Origin: Streptomyces halstedii
GTDB taxonomy: Bacteria > Actinomycetota > Actinomycetes > Streptomycetales > Streptomycetaceae
Direction: 5' to 3'
Length of the DNA: 64,000 bases
Assembly: GCA_000720535.1 (NCBI GenBank)
Contig: JOAZ01000030.1
Coordinates: 1-64,000 of the forward strand
Every line of letters begins with the position of its first letter. Positions within the stretch are counted from its first letter, which is position 1. Below, piece after piece: positions 16,595 to 24,930 of this stretch. The notes beneath the pieces were generated by a model. That model ran no database searches. It was given only the letters and a program-made list of their open reading frames with translations, and was not told the DNA's origin. The position numbers were made by a program, and so were the translations under genes.

Positions 16595-18493
16595 ATGATT
16601 GCTGCTGTGCGTGTAACTCGCTTGCGAATCTCAGGTTTCCGCGGATGGAAGCATCTGGACCTTCGTCCTGACCGTCACGTAGTGCTGGCGGGCATTCCTC
16701 GCGCGGGTCGTACCGACATCATCGAGGCCCTTGCGCGGGTGCTGGATCCAGATGCAGCCCGGGGCGCCGCCCTGACCGACCTGTACCAGGAGAGCGCCTC
16801 AGAAGCCGAAGAAGTCGAAGCCGCTGCAGCGCCCGAAGTTGACGAGGAAGGCGCGTTCCCGTCCGACTTCTCGCCGGTCGCTCGCGTTGACGCAGCCGAG
16901 GTCGAGGTAACCCTGACGGACCTCGATCCCGATGTACAGCAGCTCGTAGCCGACGGGGCACTTGAGCCACTGGACCCCTCAGGCGCGGCGAGTGAGGCCG
17001 CTGACGCCAATCCGGACTCTCCCCTGTGTATTCGATTGACGTACCGGCTCAGCTATGACAGCGATACCGAGGTCTTGGAAACCGTGGTCTTCTATCCGGC
17101 CCGGAGCACCCCAGCCGCTGGCGACTACCTCCGGGTTCCGGCCGCGACCCGGCGGGCCCTGCCCGTGATCACCCTCAACGCCGGGGTTCCTCTCCAGCTT
17201 CGGGCCGGCGGGAACTTGCGCCGCTTCATCGACGAGCGTGACCCGAAGGCCGCGGTAGCAGCCTTCGAAACGCTGCGTTCGGCGGTCGCCGACGCCGTCG
17301 GCGCCCTGTCAGCCGATCCAGCGATCACCGATGCCGTCGATGCGGTCCTAGCCGTCGGCGGTACTGCGAGTCGTCTGGGCGAAGGCACGATCTCGGCCAG
17401 AGACGTCGGTTTCCTAGCCGAAGATGGCACGGTCGCCGCCCTCCTGCGTACGTTGAGGGCCGCGCTGCGCCTGGACGACTCGGGGTTGCTGGCACTGCCC
17501 AGCCACGGAAGCACGGTCACCGCCATCCTGTCGATGGCCGAGGCCATGCTCTTGGCGAACGTTCCCGGTGCAGTGGTCTTGGCAGACGACTTTGGTGATC
17601 AGCTCGATGCTGCTACTGCAGAGCACCTCGCCTCCCTGACTCGTAATCAGGCGGGCCAAGTATGGCTGTCAACGCGGCGGCCTGAAGTTGCCCGCGCGTT
17701 CGAACCCGGCGAGGTGGTACGCCTGGTCCGTCACGGGGGCCTTCGCGGACACCACCAGATCGCGAAGACAACCGACCGCAAGAAGCTCGCCGCGCTGAGG
17801 CAGCTACACACCCAGCTCCTTTCTGCCTTCACCGCACCGGTAGTCGCGATCACCGAGGGGCCGCACGACGTGGCTGTTCTGAGCATGGCCGATCGCCGAT
17901 TCCCACCGAGCAAGCTCCCCCTCTCTGCTCACGGGGTCCGACTCGTCGCCGCAGGCACCGGCGGCGACGGCGGCATCGACCAGATCCCCCGCATCGCCGA
18001 ACTCGCCCAGCAACTCGGCTTCCGCGTGATCGGCGTGATCGACCGGGACAAGGAAACACCACAGAGCATTGAACAGACGGCCACAGTCCAAGCTGCCTGT
18101 AACGTCGTGGTCCGTTTGCCCCCTGGCGCGATCGAGCGGGCCATGGTCGCCGGCCTCGATCTCACCACGGTCGCCGCGGCCAGCGCCCTGCTCACGGACT
18201 ACGGCGTACCCGACCCCTTGGCCGCTGACGCCAGCGAGTCCGCAGTGACTCAACTGTGCAAGGTGCTTCACAAGAAGGGCCTGCACGAACCCCTCCTGGA
18301 AGCCCTCTACAGCGAATTGCAGCCAGCGCCTGACCACACCGAAACACATGAGCACCCGCCGGGCAAAGCGGTCGTTCACCCGCCCGTGCTGGCGACGGCC
18401 CTCGACGCAATCGCCCAGGCCGCGAACGCCGCCTACTCCGGCCCCAGGCTTGTCGACCTCCCCGAGGTTGCCCGGCCGCAGACGGAGCAGTGA
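16595..18493 (+). CDS. gajA: OLD-family ATPase/TOPRIM nuclease, Gabija GajA-like
   Basis: 632 residues. The N-terminal ABC-type ATPase begins RLRISGFRGWKHLDL, with a P-loop at 33-40 reading GIPRAGRT (the usual lysine is arginine) and a Walker B-like VVLADDFGDQLD near 335. The C-terminal TOPRIM domain has ITEGPHDVAVL (catalytic Glu, about 420) and GVIDRDKE (DxD, about 481). This order, plus a UvrD-like helicase directly downstream in a 1-nt overlap, is the Gabija layout, in which GajA nicks or cleaves phage DNA. Other OLD/helicase systems cannot be fully excluded. An acidic insert follows the P-loop. Confidence 0.82.
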   Translation: MIAAVRVTRLRISGFRGWKHLDLRPDRHVVLAGIPRAGRTDIIEALARVLDPDAARGAALTDLYQESASEAEEVEAAAAPEVDEEGAFPSDFSPVARVDAAEVEVTLTDLDPDVQQLVADGALEPLDPSGAASEAADANPDSPLCIRLTYRLSYDSDTEVLETVVFYPARSTPAAGDYLRVPAATRRALPVITLNAGVPLQLRAGGNLRRFIDERDPKAAVAAFETLRSAVADAVGALSADPAITDAVDAVLAVGGTASRLGEGTISARDVGFLAEDGTVAALLRTLRAALRLDDSGLLALPSHGSTVTAILSMAEAMLLANVPGAVVLADDFGDQLDAATAEHLASLTRNQAGQVWLSTRRPEVARAFEPGEVVRLVRHGGLRGHHQIAKTTDRKKLAALRQLHTQLLSAFTAPVVAITEGPHDVAVLSMADRRFPPSKLPLSAHGVRLVAAGTGGDGGIDQIPRIAELAQQLGFRVIGVIDRDKETPQSIEQTATVQAACNVVVRLPPGAIERAMVAGLDLTTVAAASALLTDYGVPDPLAADASESAVTQLCKVLHKKGLHEPLLEALYSELQPAPDHTETHEHPPGKAVVHPPVLATALDAIAQAANAAYSGPRLVDLPEVARPQTEQ

Positions 18494-20127
18494 TGACGTA
18501 CACGCCGAAAGACAAGCAAATCGACATCATCACCAGTACCGCTCCGGTCGTGGTTGTCCTGGGCGGCGCGGGCACAGGCAAGACAACAACTGCCGTTGCC
18601 GCGGCTCGGCGGCACCTCGAACGGGCAGACGAGGAACTCGCGATGGCCCGGCGGGCCGCAGCGCGTGCCGGAGTCAGAACGAGGCTGCCCGCCCCAGAGC
18701 GCGCCCTGTTCCTATCGTTCTCCCGCACCGCCGTGGCACAGATCATCGACCGTGCAGCCGCGGTAATCGGGCCGTTCCGGCCGCGCTTGGAGGTCTCGAC
18801 GTTCCACGGATTCGCCTGGCGCGTCATCAGGAGCTTCGGCCCGCACCACGGGTACCCGCCACCACAGACTGTGCTGAGCAAGGCCAACAGCCTGGTTGCA
18901 GGGGCCCCGCCCGGCCTCACCTATGACGAACTGATTCCCGCCGCGACCGAATTGCTTGCCCTCCCCAAAGTCCGGGCCCACTACCGCAGTCGGTACGGCA
19001 TCGTCATCTGCGACGAATTCCAAGACACCGACGCCCGCGAGTGGGACTTTCTCCAGCTGATCGCGCCGCCCGCGCGCAGGATTCTGCTGGGTGATGCCAA
19101 CCAGTGCATCTATACGTTCAAGAAGGGCGTCGACGCCACCGCCCGCATCAGTACAGCAATGGCTCTGCCCGGCGCCAGCGAGGTCCGCCTGCCGCCAGCC
19201 AGCTTCCGCGACCCGAGCGGCATGCTTCCAGCAGCCGCTGAAGCCGCCCGCAGACGAGACTTCAGCAACCCTGCTATCCGAGCAGCAGCTGAAGCAGGAC
19301 GGCTGTCCATCACCCAGATCGAGGACGAGATCGGTCACCGCCACGTCCTGGAACTCGCCCGCCAAGCACGCAGCCACGGCGACACGGTCAGCATCTTCAC
19401 CCACACTAACGCCGCGACGACTGAACTCTCCGACGCACTGACCGCCGACGGCCTGGCCCATGAGCAGGTGGGTTTCACCGAAGCGTATGGCGAAGCTCTC
19501 CCCGCCCAACTGGCCATGGTGCAATTTGCCCTCGGGAACAGGGCGCCCGTTTTGCGTAGTCTCGCCGTGTACGTCTCGGCCACACAAGGCGGAAGTAAGA
19601 TGCCTCCGCTGGCCCGGCAGATACTCAACCTCTCCGACAATCCCGTTCTGGCCAGGGCAATTAAACGGTTGGCCAAAGACCTGCGAGCCGCCGCAGGCCA
19701 TCCCGACCAACTAGCCGACGTTGTTACGAATGCATACCGCAGGATCAGTACGCACCGCGGTCAGGAGACCTGGATTCAAGCCGCGCAATTGACCCGCACC
19801 ACGCTGCGCTCGCTAGGAGACGAGCTCGACATCGAAGCCGCTACTGACCAGCTACTACGTGCGCGCGACGAGATCCTCGTGGGCTCGCACACCACCCGCC
19901 GCTTCCCTATCCAAGTCATGAACCTTCACCAGACCAAGGGGCGCGAGGCCGACACGACCATCCTGCTCCTCGGCTCGGAAGAGTTCTACGGTTACGAGGG
20001 TGATCCGTTCCCTAACGGATCGAAACTGTTGTACGTCGTCATGACACGGGCCCGAAAGCATGCCCGCCTCGTCGTCCCGGAGCGGTCGCATCCACTGTGG
20101 GCTCCGCTCGTGGCTGCCCTGAGTTAG
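18493..20127 (+). CDS. gajB: UvrD/PcrA-like SF1 helicase, Gabija GajB-like
   Basis: 544 residues with a complete set of SF1A motifs: GGAGTGKTTTA (I), LFLSFSRTAVAQI (Ia), VICDEFQDTDAREW (II, about 174), LGDANQCIYTFK (III), NLHQTKGREADTTIL (V) and LYVVMTRARKHARLV (VI). ATG 18493 shares its A with the nuclease stop codon, so translation is coupled; GTG 18490 is an alternative start. In Gabija the helicase works with the OLD nuclease as one complex against phage DNA. Length is slightly above known GajB proteins. Confidence 0.85.
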   Translation: MTYTPKDKQIDIITSTAPVVVVLGGAGTGKTTTAVAAARRHLERADEELAMARRAAARAGVRTRLPAPERALFLSFSRTAVAQIIDRAAAVIGPFRPRLEVSTFHGFAWRVIRSFGPHHGYPPPQTVLSKANSLVAGAPPGLTYDELIPAATELLALPKVRAHYRSRYGIVICDEFQDTDAREWDFLQLIAPPARRILLGDANQCIYTFKKGVDATARISTAMALPGASEVRLPPASFRDPSGMLPAAAEAARRRDFSNPAIRAAAEAGRLSITQIEDEIGHRHVLELARQARSHGDTVSIFTHTNAATTELSDALTADGLAHEQVGFTEAYGEALPAQLAMVQFALGNRAPVLRSLAVYVSATQGGSKMPPLARQILNLSDNPVLARAIKRLAKDLRAAAGHPDQLADVVTNAYRRISTHRGQETWIQAAQLTRTTLRSLGDELDIEAATDQLLRARDEILVGSHTTRRFPIQVMNLHQTKGREADTTILLLGSEEFYGYEGDPFPNGSKLLYVVMTRARKHARLVVPERSHPLWAPLVAALS

Positions 20128-20485
20128 TAATCGAAGCCGAGGCATCTGTCCCCCAGTCCCAGACTTCACCTCCTGTTGCAGCTTCGGTTCCGGGCGCACC
20201 GGGAAACGACACGACTCGGTTCGATGGCAAAACGACTGAGTTCGATGTCAATGGACACGAACTGCCGAACCTAGACGTCCTGCAGGGCCTCAAATCTCGT
20301 TGCGCAGTCGCAGGACTGGATGCATTTCGACGGCATTGATTACGCGACCGTGAGACAGCGCAGACCAGAGGCCCGTCGCTTAGGACAGACGCCCGAAGCA
20401 GTAAGGAAATGCCACCGCGCAATGAAGCGACTGCGCCGGCCACTGTTCTCAGCGAGTCACTGTGGCCGGCATTCCGCCATGGACC
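20128..20485. other. Intergenic region holding the right transposon end
   Basis: This 358-base stretch contains the right terminal repeat (20215-20257) and its CGAAC duplication. The rest, up to the stop of the Hsp70-like gene, has no supported coding frame. The region from 20258 onward would be the original sequence into which the defence cassette inserted. Confidence 0.5.
20215..20257 (-). repeat. Right terminal inverted repeat of the defence transposon
   Basis: Inverted copy of the left end. On the opposite strand it reads TGTCCATTGACATCGAAC and ends CATCGAACCGAG, differing from the left end at four positions. It is followed outside by CGAAC, the same five bases that precede the left end. 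Confidence 0.8.
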
Positions 20486-22306
20486 CTAGTAGTCAGACGC
20501 GAAGTCCACTGTGCACGCGGCCTCTTGGCCGGTGCTACGGATGATCGCCCGTACCTTGATTTCCGTCTCGCCGAAGCTCAGACGCACATCAACGTGGCGG
20601 TCTTCCAAGTGGATGTCCATTACATCACGCAGGTCGACCTTGATGGTTCCAACCCTCCGACACCCTGGATCGGTCACGTAGCGGGGATCGTCCTCGGTGC
20701 TCGTGTGAAGTGCGATCTCCATGCCCTCAAGGTGTCCCTCGATGGGGGTATACGACTCGCCGATTTCCTTCGCGGTGTCCACGATGTCACCGCAGGTCAC
20801 GATCTTGCCGAAGCGCGTGGCGCAATAGACGCGCCCCTTCCTGGTGACTCGCCTCGCCTCCTCCGGGTCAACGCCGGGGACAAAGTCCGAGCACACCGCG
20901 ATTCCGTAGGTGAAGCGGGCCCGCCGAGCACGGGTCTGCGGTGCGTAAGCGTAGTGCGCCGCCCCGTACAGGACGGCGTTGCCCGGCTCCGGCGGAACGA
21001 GAACCAGAGCCCGCCCAGCGAGGTGCTCCTTGACCGCGTGCTGCAGGTAGGCGGAGTTGCTGAAGCCTCCGACCATCAGGACCACAGGCTGTGCCCCACC
21101 GTCGTCCTTCACCTCAGCCAGTTGCTCGTCAAGCAGTTCGAGGATTTCTGGCACCACTGTGTCGAAGAGGTCCCGGACCTCCTCGGGGGTGACGATGATG
21201 GCGTCAGTGACGCCGCGCTGCTTGCGGCCCACTCGCTTCCGTACGGCCGCACCCAGCCTGCGGTTGACCGCAGTGGGCAGCCCTACCTTGATCGGGGTGT
21301 CGGTGTCGGGTCCGAAGTCCAGCTTGCCGCGCTCCCATGCCTCGGCCATCTCCAGCATGGCCTCCGGCGCCTCTTGTTTGAGGCGCTCGATAAGTTCGGG
21401 CTTGCCGAAGCGGTCGACCAGCAGCCTGTCCTCGAAACGGGCGTTGAGCTCGTTCGACCCCAGCCGCGCTCCGTTCACCAGGCCGATCTCGACCAGGTGG
21501 CCTTCGTTGTCGTTCTTGTAGGCAGCGAAGTCAACCGTTCCGCCACCGCCGTCGAGAACAACGATCCGGCGATCGGGGTCGGTCAGGCTTCCGGCCGACG
21601 AATCGTCTCCGCCGGGCACACGAACAGAGTGCAGACGCGCAGAGTGCACCGCCGCTTCGGGCTCCCGGGCCAGGACGAGACGGCCGTCCTCGGCGGGAAA
21701 CCCCGCCTTGATAGCCAGCCGGCGGACCCGCTGGTTGTCGGAGTCCCCGAAGATCGCCGGCACGGTGAGGCAGTACCTGACATCTTCTTCCAGGTACCCG
21801 CTGGCAGCGATCTGCGTCAGAGCCTTCTCCCGTACCCGCTTGAGGAGTTCGACCGTCAGCAGTTCCGCCTGCTGCTGGGGTGACCGCTCCACCCACCGCA
21901 GGGGCCGTTCCAACACACTCATCCCGCCAGTTCGGACCTCCTCCCCACCCTCTTCGACTCCCACCGCCCGCTGCTCACCGGTGTGTTCCCCTTCGACCTC
22001 TTGCACGATGGGCTGTTCCATCAGCTGCATCTTGAACCCGGCGTAATACCGGGGGGCGTCGGGACCGCCGGTCTGGTTGAGCGCACGATGCCGGGCCGCA
22101 TGACCCCAGGAAAGAACTTCACCTTCGGCCGTCACCAGCAGGGCCGAGAGATTTTTCAAAGACGCCACCGGCTGCCCTGGCCACTGGTCACAGCACTCAT
22201 AGCGCCGCCACTTTGGGTCATCATTCACCTGATCGACAGAAAACCCGGCGAAGCCTGCGCCGGATGTTCCGCAATCGATGCCGATCACATACAACGGTTG
22301 AAACAT
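20486..22306 (-). CDS. Hsp70-like (HSPA12-type) ATPase
   Basis: 606 residues of the actin/Hsp70 ATPase fold. Phosphate-1 is VIGIDCGTSGAGFAGF at the N-terminus. The connect region includes VRYCLTVPAIFGDSDNQRV and EPEAAVHSA, phosphate-2 is VVLDGGGGTVDFAAY, and the adenosine motif is LMVGGFSNSAYLQHAV. A canonical DnaK peptide-binding domain is lacking; the C-terminal 150 residues form a different beta-rich region, as in HSPA12-like proteins. Start ATG 22306 follows GAGGTGATGC. Its clients are unknown. It lies next to the Gabija cassette and is divergent from a small HTH gene. Confidence 0.75.
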   Translation of the reverse strand: MFQPLYVIGIDCGTSGAGFAGFSVDQVNDDPKWRRYECCDQWPGQPVASLKNLSALLVTAEGEVLSWGHAARHRALNQTGGPDAPRYYAGFKMQLMEQPIVQEVEGEHTGEQRAVGVEEGGEEVRTGGMSVLERPLRWVERSPQQQAELLTVELLKRVREKALTQIAASGYLEEDVRYCLTVPAIFGDSDNQRVRRLAIKAGFPAEDGRLVLAREPEAAVHSARLHSVRVPGGDDSSAGSLTDPDRRIVVLDGGGGTVDFAAYKNDNEGHLVEIGLVNGARLGSNELNARFEDRLLVDRFGKPELIERLKQEAPEAMLEMAEAWERGKLDFGPDTDTPIKVGLPTAVNRRLGAAVRKRVGRKQRGVTDAIIVTPEEVRDLFDTVVPEILELLDEQLAEVKDDGGAQPVVLMVGGFSNSAYLQHAVKEHLAGRALVLVPPEPGNAVLYGAAHYAYAPQTRARRARFTYGIAVCSDFVPGVDPEEARRVTRKGRVYCATRFGKIVTCGDIVDTAKEIGESYTPIEGHLEGMEIALHTSTEDDPRYVTDPGCRRVGTIKVDLRDVMDIHLEDRHVDVRLSFGETEIKVRAIIRSTGQEAACTVDFASDY

Positions 22307-22539
22307 GCATCACCTCGGTGCGACGAAGATACGGCCCTATTCGCGCACAAGAAGGTGCGCAACTTGGGAAGCCTCTCCTCCGTGACCAAACAGGTCAAAA
22401 AACTGATCCACAGCACCTGAAACACAACCCGATTGGCGGACATATTTACTATTAGCTGACCGGGATTTCAACTGTCCGCCCTGTTCAAATCTGCAACGTG
22501 TATGTTTCCGAAACAGGGCCGAGGGAGGTGGCTGCACCC

Positions 22540-22797
22540 ATGCTTGATGAGTCGGCGGCGCAAGAACTGGCAGAGATCCAGGTCGCATCGGATACGCGTC
22601 AGACCAACGATGAACGCGATGACGGGGAGAGTGAAGTCAGGATCATCGAAGAAGAGATGAAGCAGTACAAGAAATGGATGGCGTCACGCGATGGACTCAT
22701 CCAAAGGGCAAATCAGAAGGGCGTGAGCGAAGTCCGCATTTCATTCTTGATGGGTCATTCGCGTAACACCGTACGGAAGGCTCTGGATCGTGGATGA
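22540..22797 (+). CDS. Small helix-turn-helix protein
   Basis: 85 residues from ATG 22540, preceded by GGGAGGTGG at eight bases. The first half is acidic (TNDERDDGESEVRIIEEEMK). The second half, RDGLIQRANQKGVSEVRISF followed by LMGHSRNTVRKALDRG, fits a HTH with recognition helix SRNTVRKAL. It could control itself and the divergent Hsp70-like gene across the 233-base intergenic region, but that is inference. Confidence 0.55.
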   Translation: MLDESAAQELAEIQVASDTRQTNDERDDGESEVRIIEEEMKQYKKWMASRDGLIQRANQKGVSEVRISFLMGHSRNTVRKALDRG

Positions 22798-23026
22798 CTC
22801 GCAATCCCGCTTCAAAGAATATCTGCTGCTTCGGCAGCCACGCTTAAGGGCGACACCACGCTGGTCAGTCTGCTTCGCCACGCCGTGCAGGCAGCGTCCG
22901 AACGACGACGGCTGGGCTCACGTCGCGAGCGGCGATGCCGTAAGGCGCCTTCCAACAGCTTCAACGGGCGGCCGACACTGGACTTCCAGTGTCGGCCGGG
23001 CCGTCCCTCCGGTTACGCACGACGAA

Positions 23027-23048
23027 CCCCCGGAATAGATTCCGGGGG
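23027..23048. terminator. Perfect hairpin terminator
   Basis: CCCCCGGAAT and ATTCCGGGGG form a 10-bp perfect stem with a 2-base AG loop. It lies just beyond the stop of the leftward surface-protein gene and probably ends that transcript. It could also stop rightward transcription from the HTH gene. Confidence 0.75.
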
Positions 23049-23071
23049 CTCGTGGCCGCAGGGCGGGTGGG

Positions 23072-24097
23072 TCAGCTCTCGACGGAGCCGTCGTCGGTGG
23101 AACTGTCCGTTCGCTGGCGGCGGGCTGCGAAAAGAGCACCTCCGCCCGCCACGATCAGGAGACCAGCGCCGCCGATCAGCCACGGGGTGGCATCGGCCCC
23201 GGTGTGGGCGAGCGAGCCCGCAGGGACGGGCGTTGCGGCTATCGGCGCGGTCTCGTCGGGGGCCGGGGCGCCGACGGTCGATGGCTCCGGGGTCTCCTCG
23301 TCCTTACCGGGCCTGTCCGGGTTCGGCCGGTCGCTCGGCTTGTCGGTGGGTGTGTCCGGGGTCGGCTGGTCGCTCGGTTTGTCGGTCGGCTTCTCCGTGG
23401 GCAGCGGGATCTTGGCGTTGGTGGTGGTTACCGTCACCGGATCGCCCGGCTGGGCCTTGAACGTCTTCGAGGGCTTGTGGATCTCATATCCCTTAGGCGC
23501 CTTCACCTGCTTGACCCAGAAGTCTCCGTTACGGGCATTAAAGGGGAGCTTGCCGCTGGCCGTGCCATCGGATCCGGTGGTCAGCGTCAGGATGGTCTTT
23601 TCGCCGCTGCCGATGTTGACCGTCGATCCGGGCAGCAGCTTGCCGGTCTTGTCGTCCTTGGCCTTCAGCAGGACCGAGGCGTCCTTGAACGGGTCGACGA
23701 TCGTAAGCGGCATGTCGACGCCGGGGGTGACGATGACGTCCTGGTCGTCGACCGTGTCGTGCAGAGGACTGCCGCTGGTGACTTCCTTGAGGCGGTAGAC
23801 CCCCGGCGTGAGGTCGTTGGAAACGAGCTGCCCCTGGGCATCGGTCTTGCCGTTGGCGGCTTCCTTGCCTGCGGAGTCGAGCAGGGTGAAGGACGCGCCG
23901 GCGAGCACGTCGCCTCCGGGGTCCTTCTTCAAGATGGCAACGCCACCGGTTTCCGCCTCGCCCGCGTTGCGCAGAGTCGAAGACGGTGTGGGCTCGGTGC
24001 TCTGGGCAGACGCGGTCGGTGCCCAGGACAGGCTGCCGGTCACCGCAGCGGCGACAGCTATAGCGGCCGGAAGAGTGCGAGCGGAACGGATGCGCAA
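23072..24097 (-). CDS. Sortase-anchored surface protein with SpaA-like domains (LAHTG)
   Basis: 341 residues. TTG 24097, with GGAG nine bases upstream, gives a signal peptide (MRIRSARTLPAAIAVAAAV ... ASA). Two prealbumin-like SpaA/Cna-B domains follow: GGVAILKKDPGGDVLAGASF to GVYRLKEVTSGSPL, and DASVLLKAKDDKTGKLLPGS to GDFWVKQVKAPKGYEI. Then come a Pro/Thr/Asp-rich stalk with TPTDKPSD repeats, the sorting motif LAHTG, a hydrophobic segment and an ARRQR tail. LAxTG is the form recognised by class E sortases. It should sit on the cell wall, possibly for adhesion. It ends a leftward cluster and has a terminator. Confidence 0.85.
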   Translation of the reverse strand: MRIRSARTLPAAIAVAAAVTGSLSWAPTASAQSTEPTPSSTLRNAGEAETGGVAILKKDPGGDVLAGASFTLLDSAGKEAANGKTDAQGQLVSNDLTPGVYRLKEVTSGSPLHDTVDDQDVIVTPGVDMPLTIVDPFKDASVLLKAKDDKTGKLLPGSTVNIGSGEKTILTLTTGSDGTASGKLPFNARNGDFWVKQVKAPKGYEIHKPSKTFKAQPGDPVTVTTTNAKIPLPTEKPTDKPSDQPTPDTPTDKPSDRPNPDRPGKDEETPEPSTVGAPAPDETAPIAATPVPAGSLAHTGADATPWLIGGAGLLIVAGGGALFAARRQRTDSSTDDGSVES

Positions 24098-24147
24098 GAA
24101 GAGACACTCCAAGGAATAGGGGCGGGAGCAGGTGAAGGTGGCCGGGC

Positions 24148-24411
24148 TCAGCGGGAGCAGCCCGGCATCCGTCTCGAGGGTGAGGCGGCCGGGCCGCTCG
24201 CCGGACGAAAGGGCGCGGTGATGGCGGAGCGACGGGCGGCGGCACGGACGAGTTGCTGCTGCTCGACGGGCAGCTGCTCGATGCCAATCAGGCCCTGGGC
24301 GCCGGCAAGACCGAAGGGGATCCGGCGTTGAGGCGCGGCGTCGAAAAGTTTGGTGAGCGGGACGTCGGGAAGCCGGAGCGGGGCACGGCCGACGGGGGCC
24401 GGGCCGTGCAT
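24148..24411 (-). CDS. Possible small hypothetical protein
   Basis: An 87-residue frame whose ATG (24411) immediately follows the stop codon of the upstream gene (TGA-ATG). It contains VPLTKLFDAAPQRRIPFGLA and IEQLPVEQQQLVRAAARRSA, which look like real helices, with a Pro/Ser-rich tail. No family recognised. The tight junction favours translational coupling, but no clear ribosome site is present. Confidence 0.4.
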   Translation of the reverse strand: MHGPAPVGRAPLRLPDVPLTKLFDAAPQRRIPFGLAGAQGLIGIEQLPVEQQQLVRAAARRSAITAPFRPASGPAASPSRRMPGCSR

Positions 24412-24900
24412 TCAGCGAGTGCGGGCACCGTTGCGTGTGCTCGGTGGGACCGCCGCGTTGAGCACGCTGCGGTTGGCCGCGGGCTTGGGCGCGGACGCGG
24501 TCCAGGCGCCAGGGAACCAGACGGCGGTGTAGTGCTCGACGGCATCCCGCAGCCCGGTCGTGACAGCCCCGTCCCACGGGGGCCGGCCAGGGCGGTGGTA
24601 GGTGTCGAAGGTCGCGTACAGCTTGGTGTTCGGGTGGGTGTTGGCGGCTTCGTCGCGGCGGTGGAAAGTTCCATGGTCCAGGAAACTCAATGCCACCGCG
24701 TCGATCTCGCCGCGGTCCGGGTGGACGACCGCGACACGCAGCCCGCCGTAGGTGTCCGCGTGAATGGTGCCGGTGAAATCGATCCGCAGCCGCAGCGGTA
24801 CGCCGGGCACGGGGGCGGCGAAGTAGGTGTTGCCCACGACGGTGTGGTCGTGGAAGGGAAGGCACAGCTCGGCGAAGAACTCGGCGGCCTGCAGGGACAA
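24412..24900 (-). CDS. Conserved hypothetical protein of the element
   Basis: 162 residues from TTG 24900, with GGAG eight bases upstream. The middle is beta-rich (LRLRIDFTGTIHADTYGGLR, VAVVHPDRGEIDAVALSFLD), followed by KLYATFDTYHRPGRPPWDG and TAVWFPGAWTASAP. No catalytic motif is visible. It follows the DUF317 gene after a 30-base gap in the same leftward cluster, and such pairs recur on streptomycete elements. Function unknown. Confidence 0.55.
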   Translation of the reverse strand: MSLQAAEFFAELCLPFHDHTVVGNTYFAAPVPGVPLRLRIDFTGTIHADTYGGLRVAVVHPDRGEIDAVALSFLDHGTFHRRDEAANTHPNTKLYATFDTYHRPGRPPWDGAVTTGLRDAVEHYTAVWFPGAWTASAPKPAANRSVLNAAVPPSTRNGARTR

Positions 24901-24930
24901 GTGGAATCTCCGGTCGAGGTCGGGCTGGTG

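Larger units (their letters stand above)
16488..20257. mobile_element. Candidate non-autonomous transposon carrying a Gabija-type defence pair
   Basis: A 3,770-bp segment with 43-bp terminal inverted repeats, 39 of 43 positions equal. Both ends begin TGTCC and read inward through TTGACATCGAAC, GTCG and TTTGCCATCGAACCGAG. The five bases outside both ends are CGAAC (16483-16487 and 20258-20262), a perfect target-site duplication. TGT...ACA ends with 5-bp duplications are typical of Tn7/Tn5053-type DDE transposons. No transposase is inside; the only genes are the nuclease and helicase. Mobilisation by an enzyme encoded elsewhere is inferred. Confidence 0.75.

Noticed and set aside
22790..23038. 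Small frame overlapping the end of the HTH gene
   Set aside because: It overlaps the HTH gene by eight bases but has no family pattern and a composition typical of random high-GC frames.
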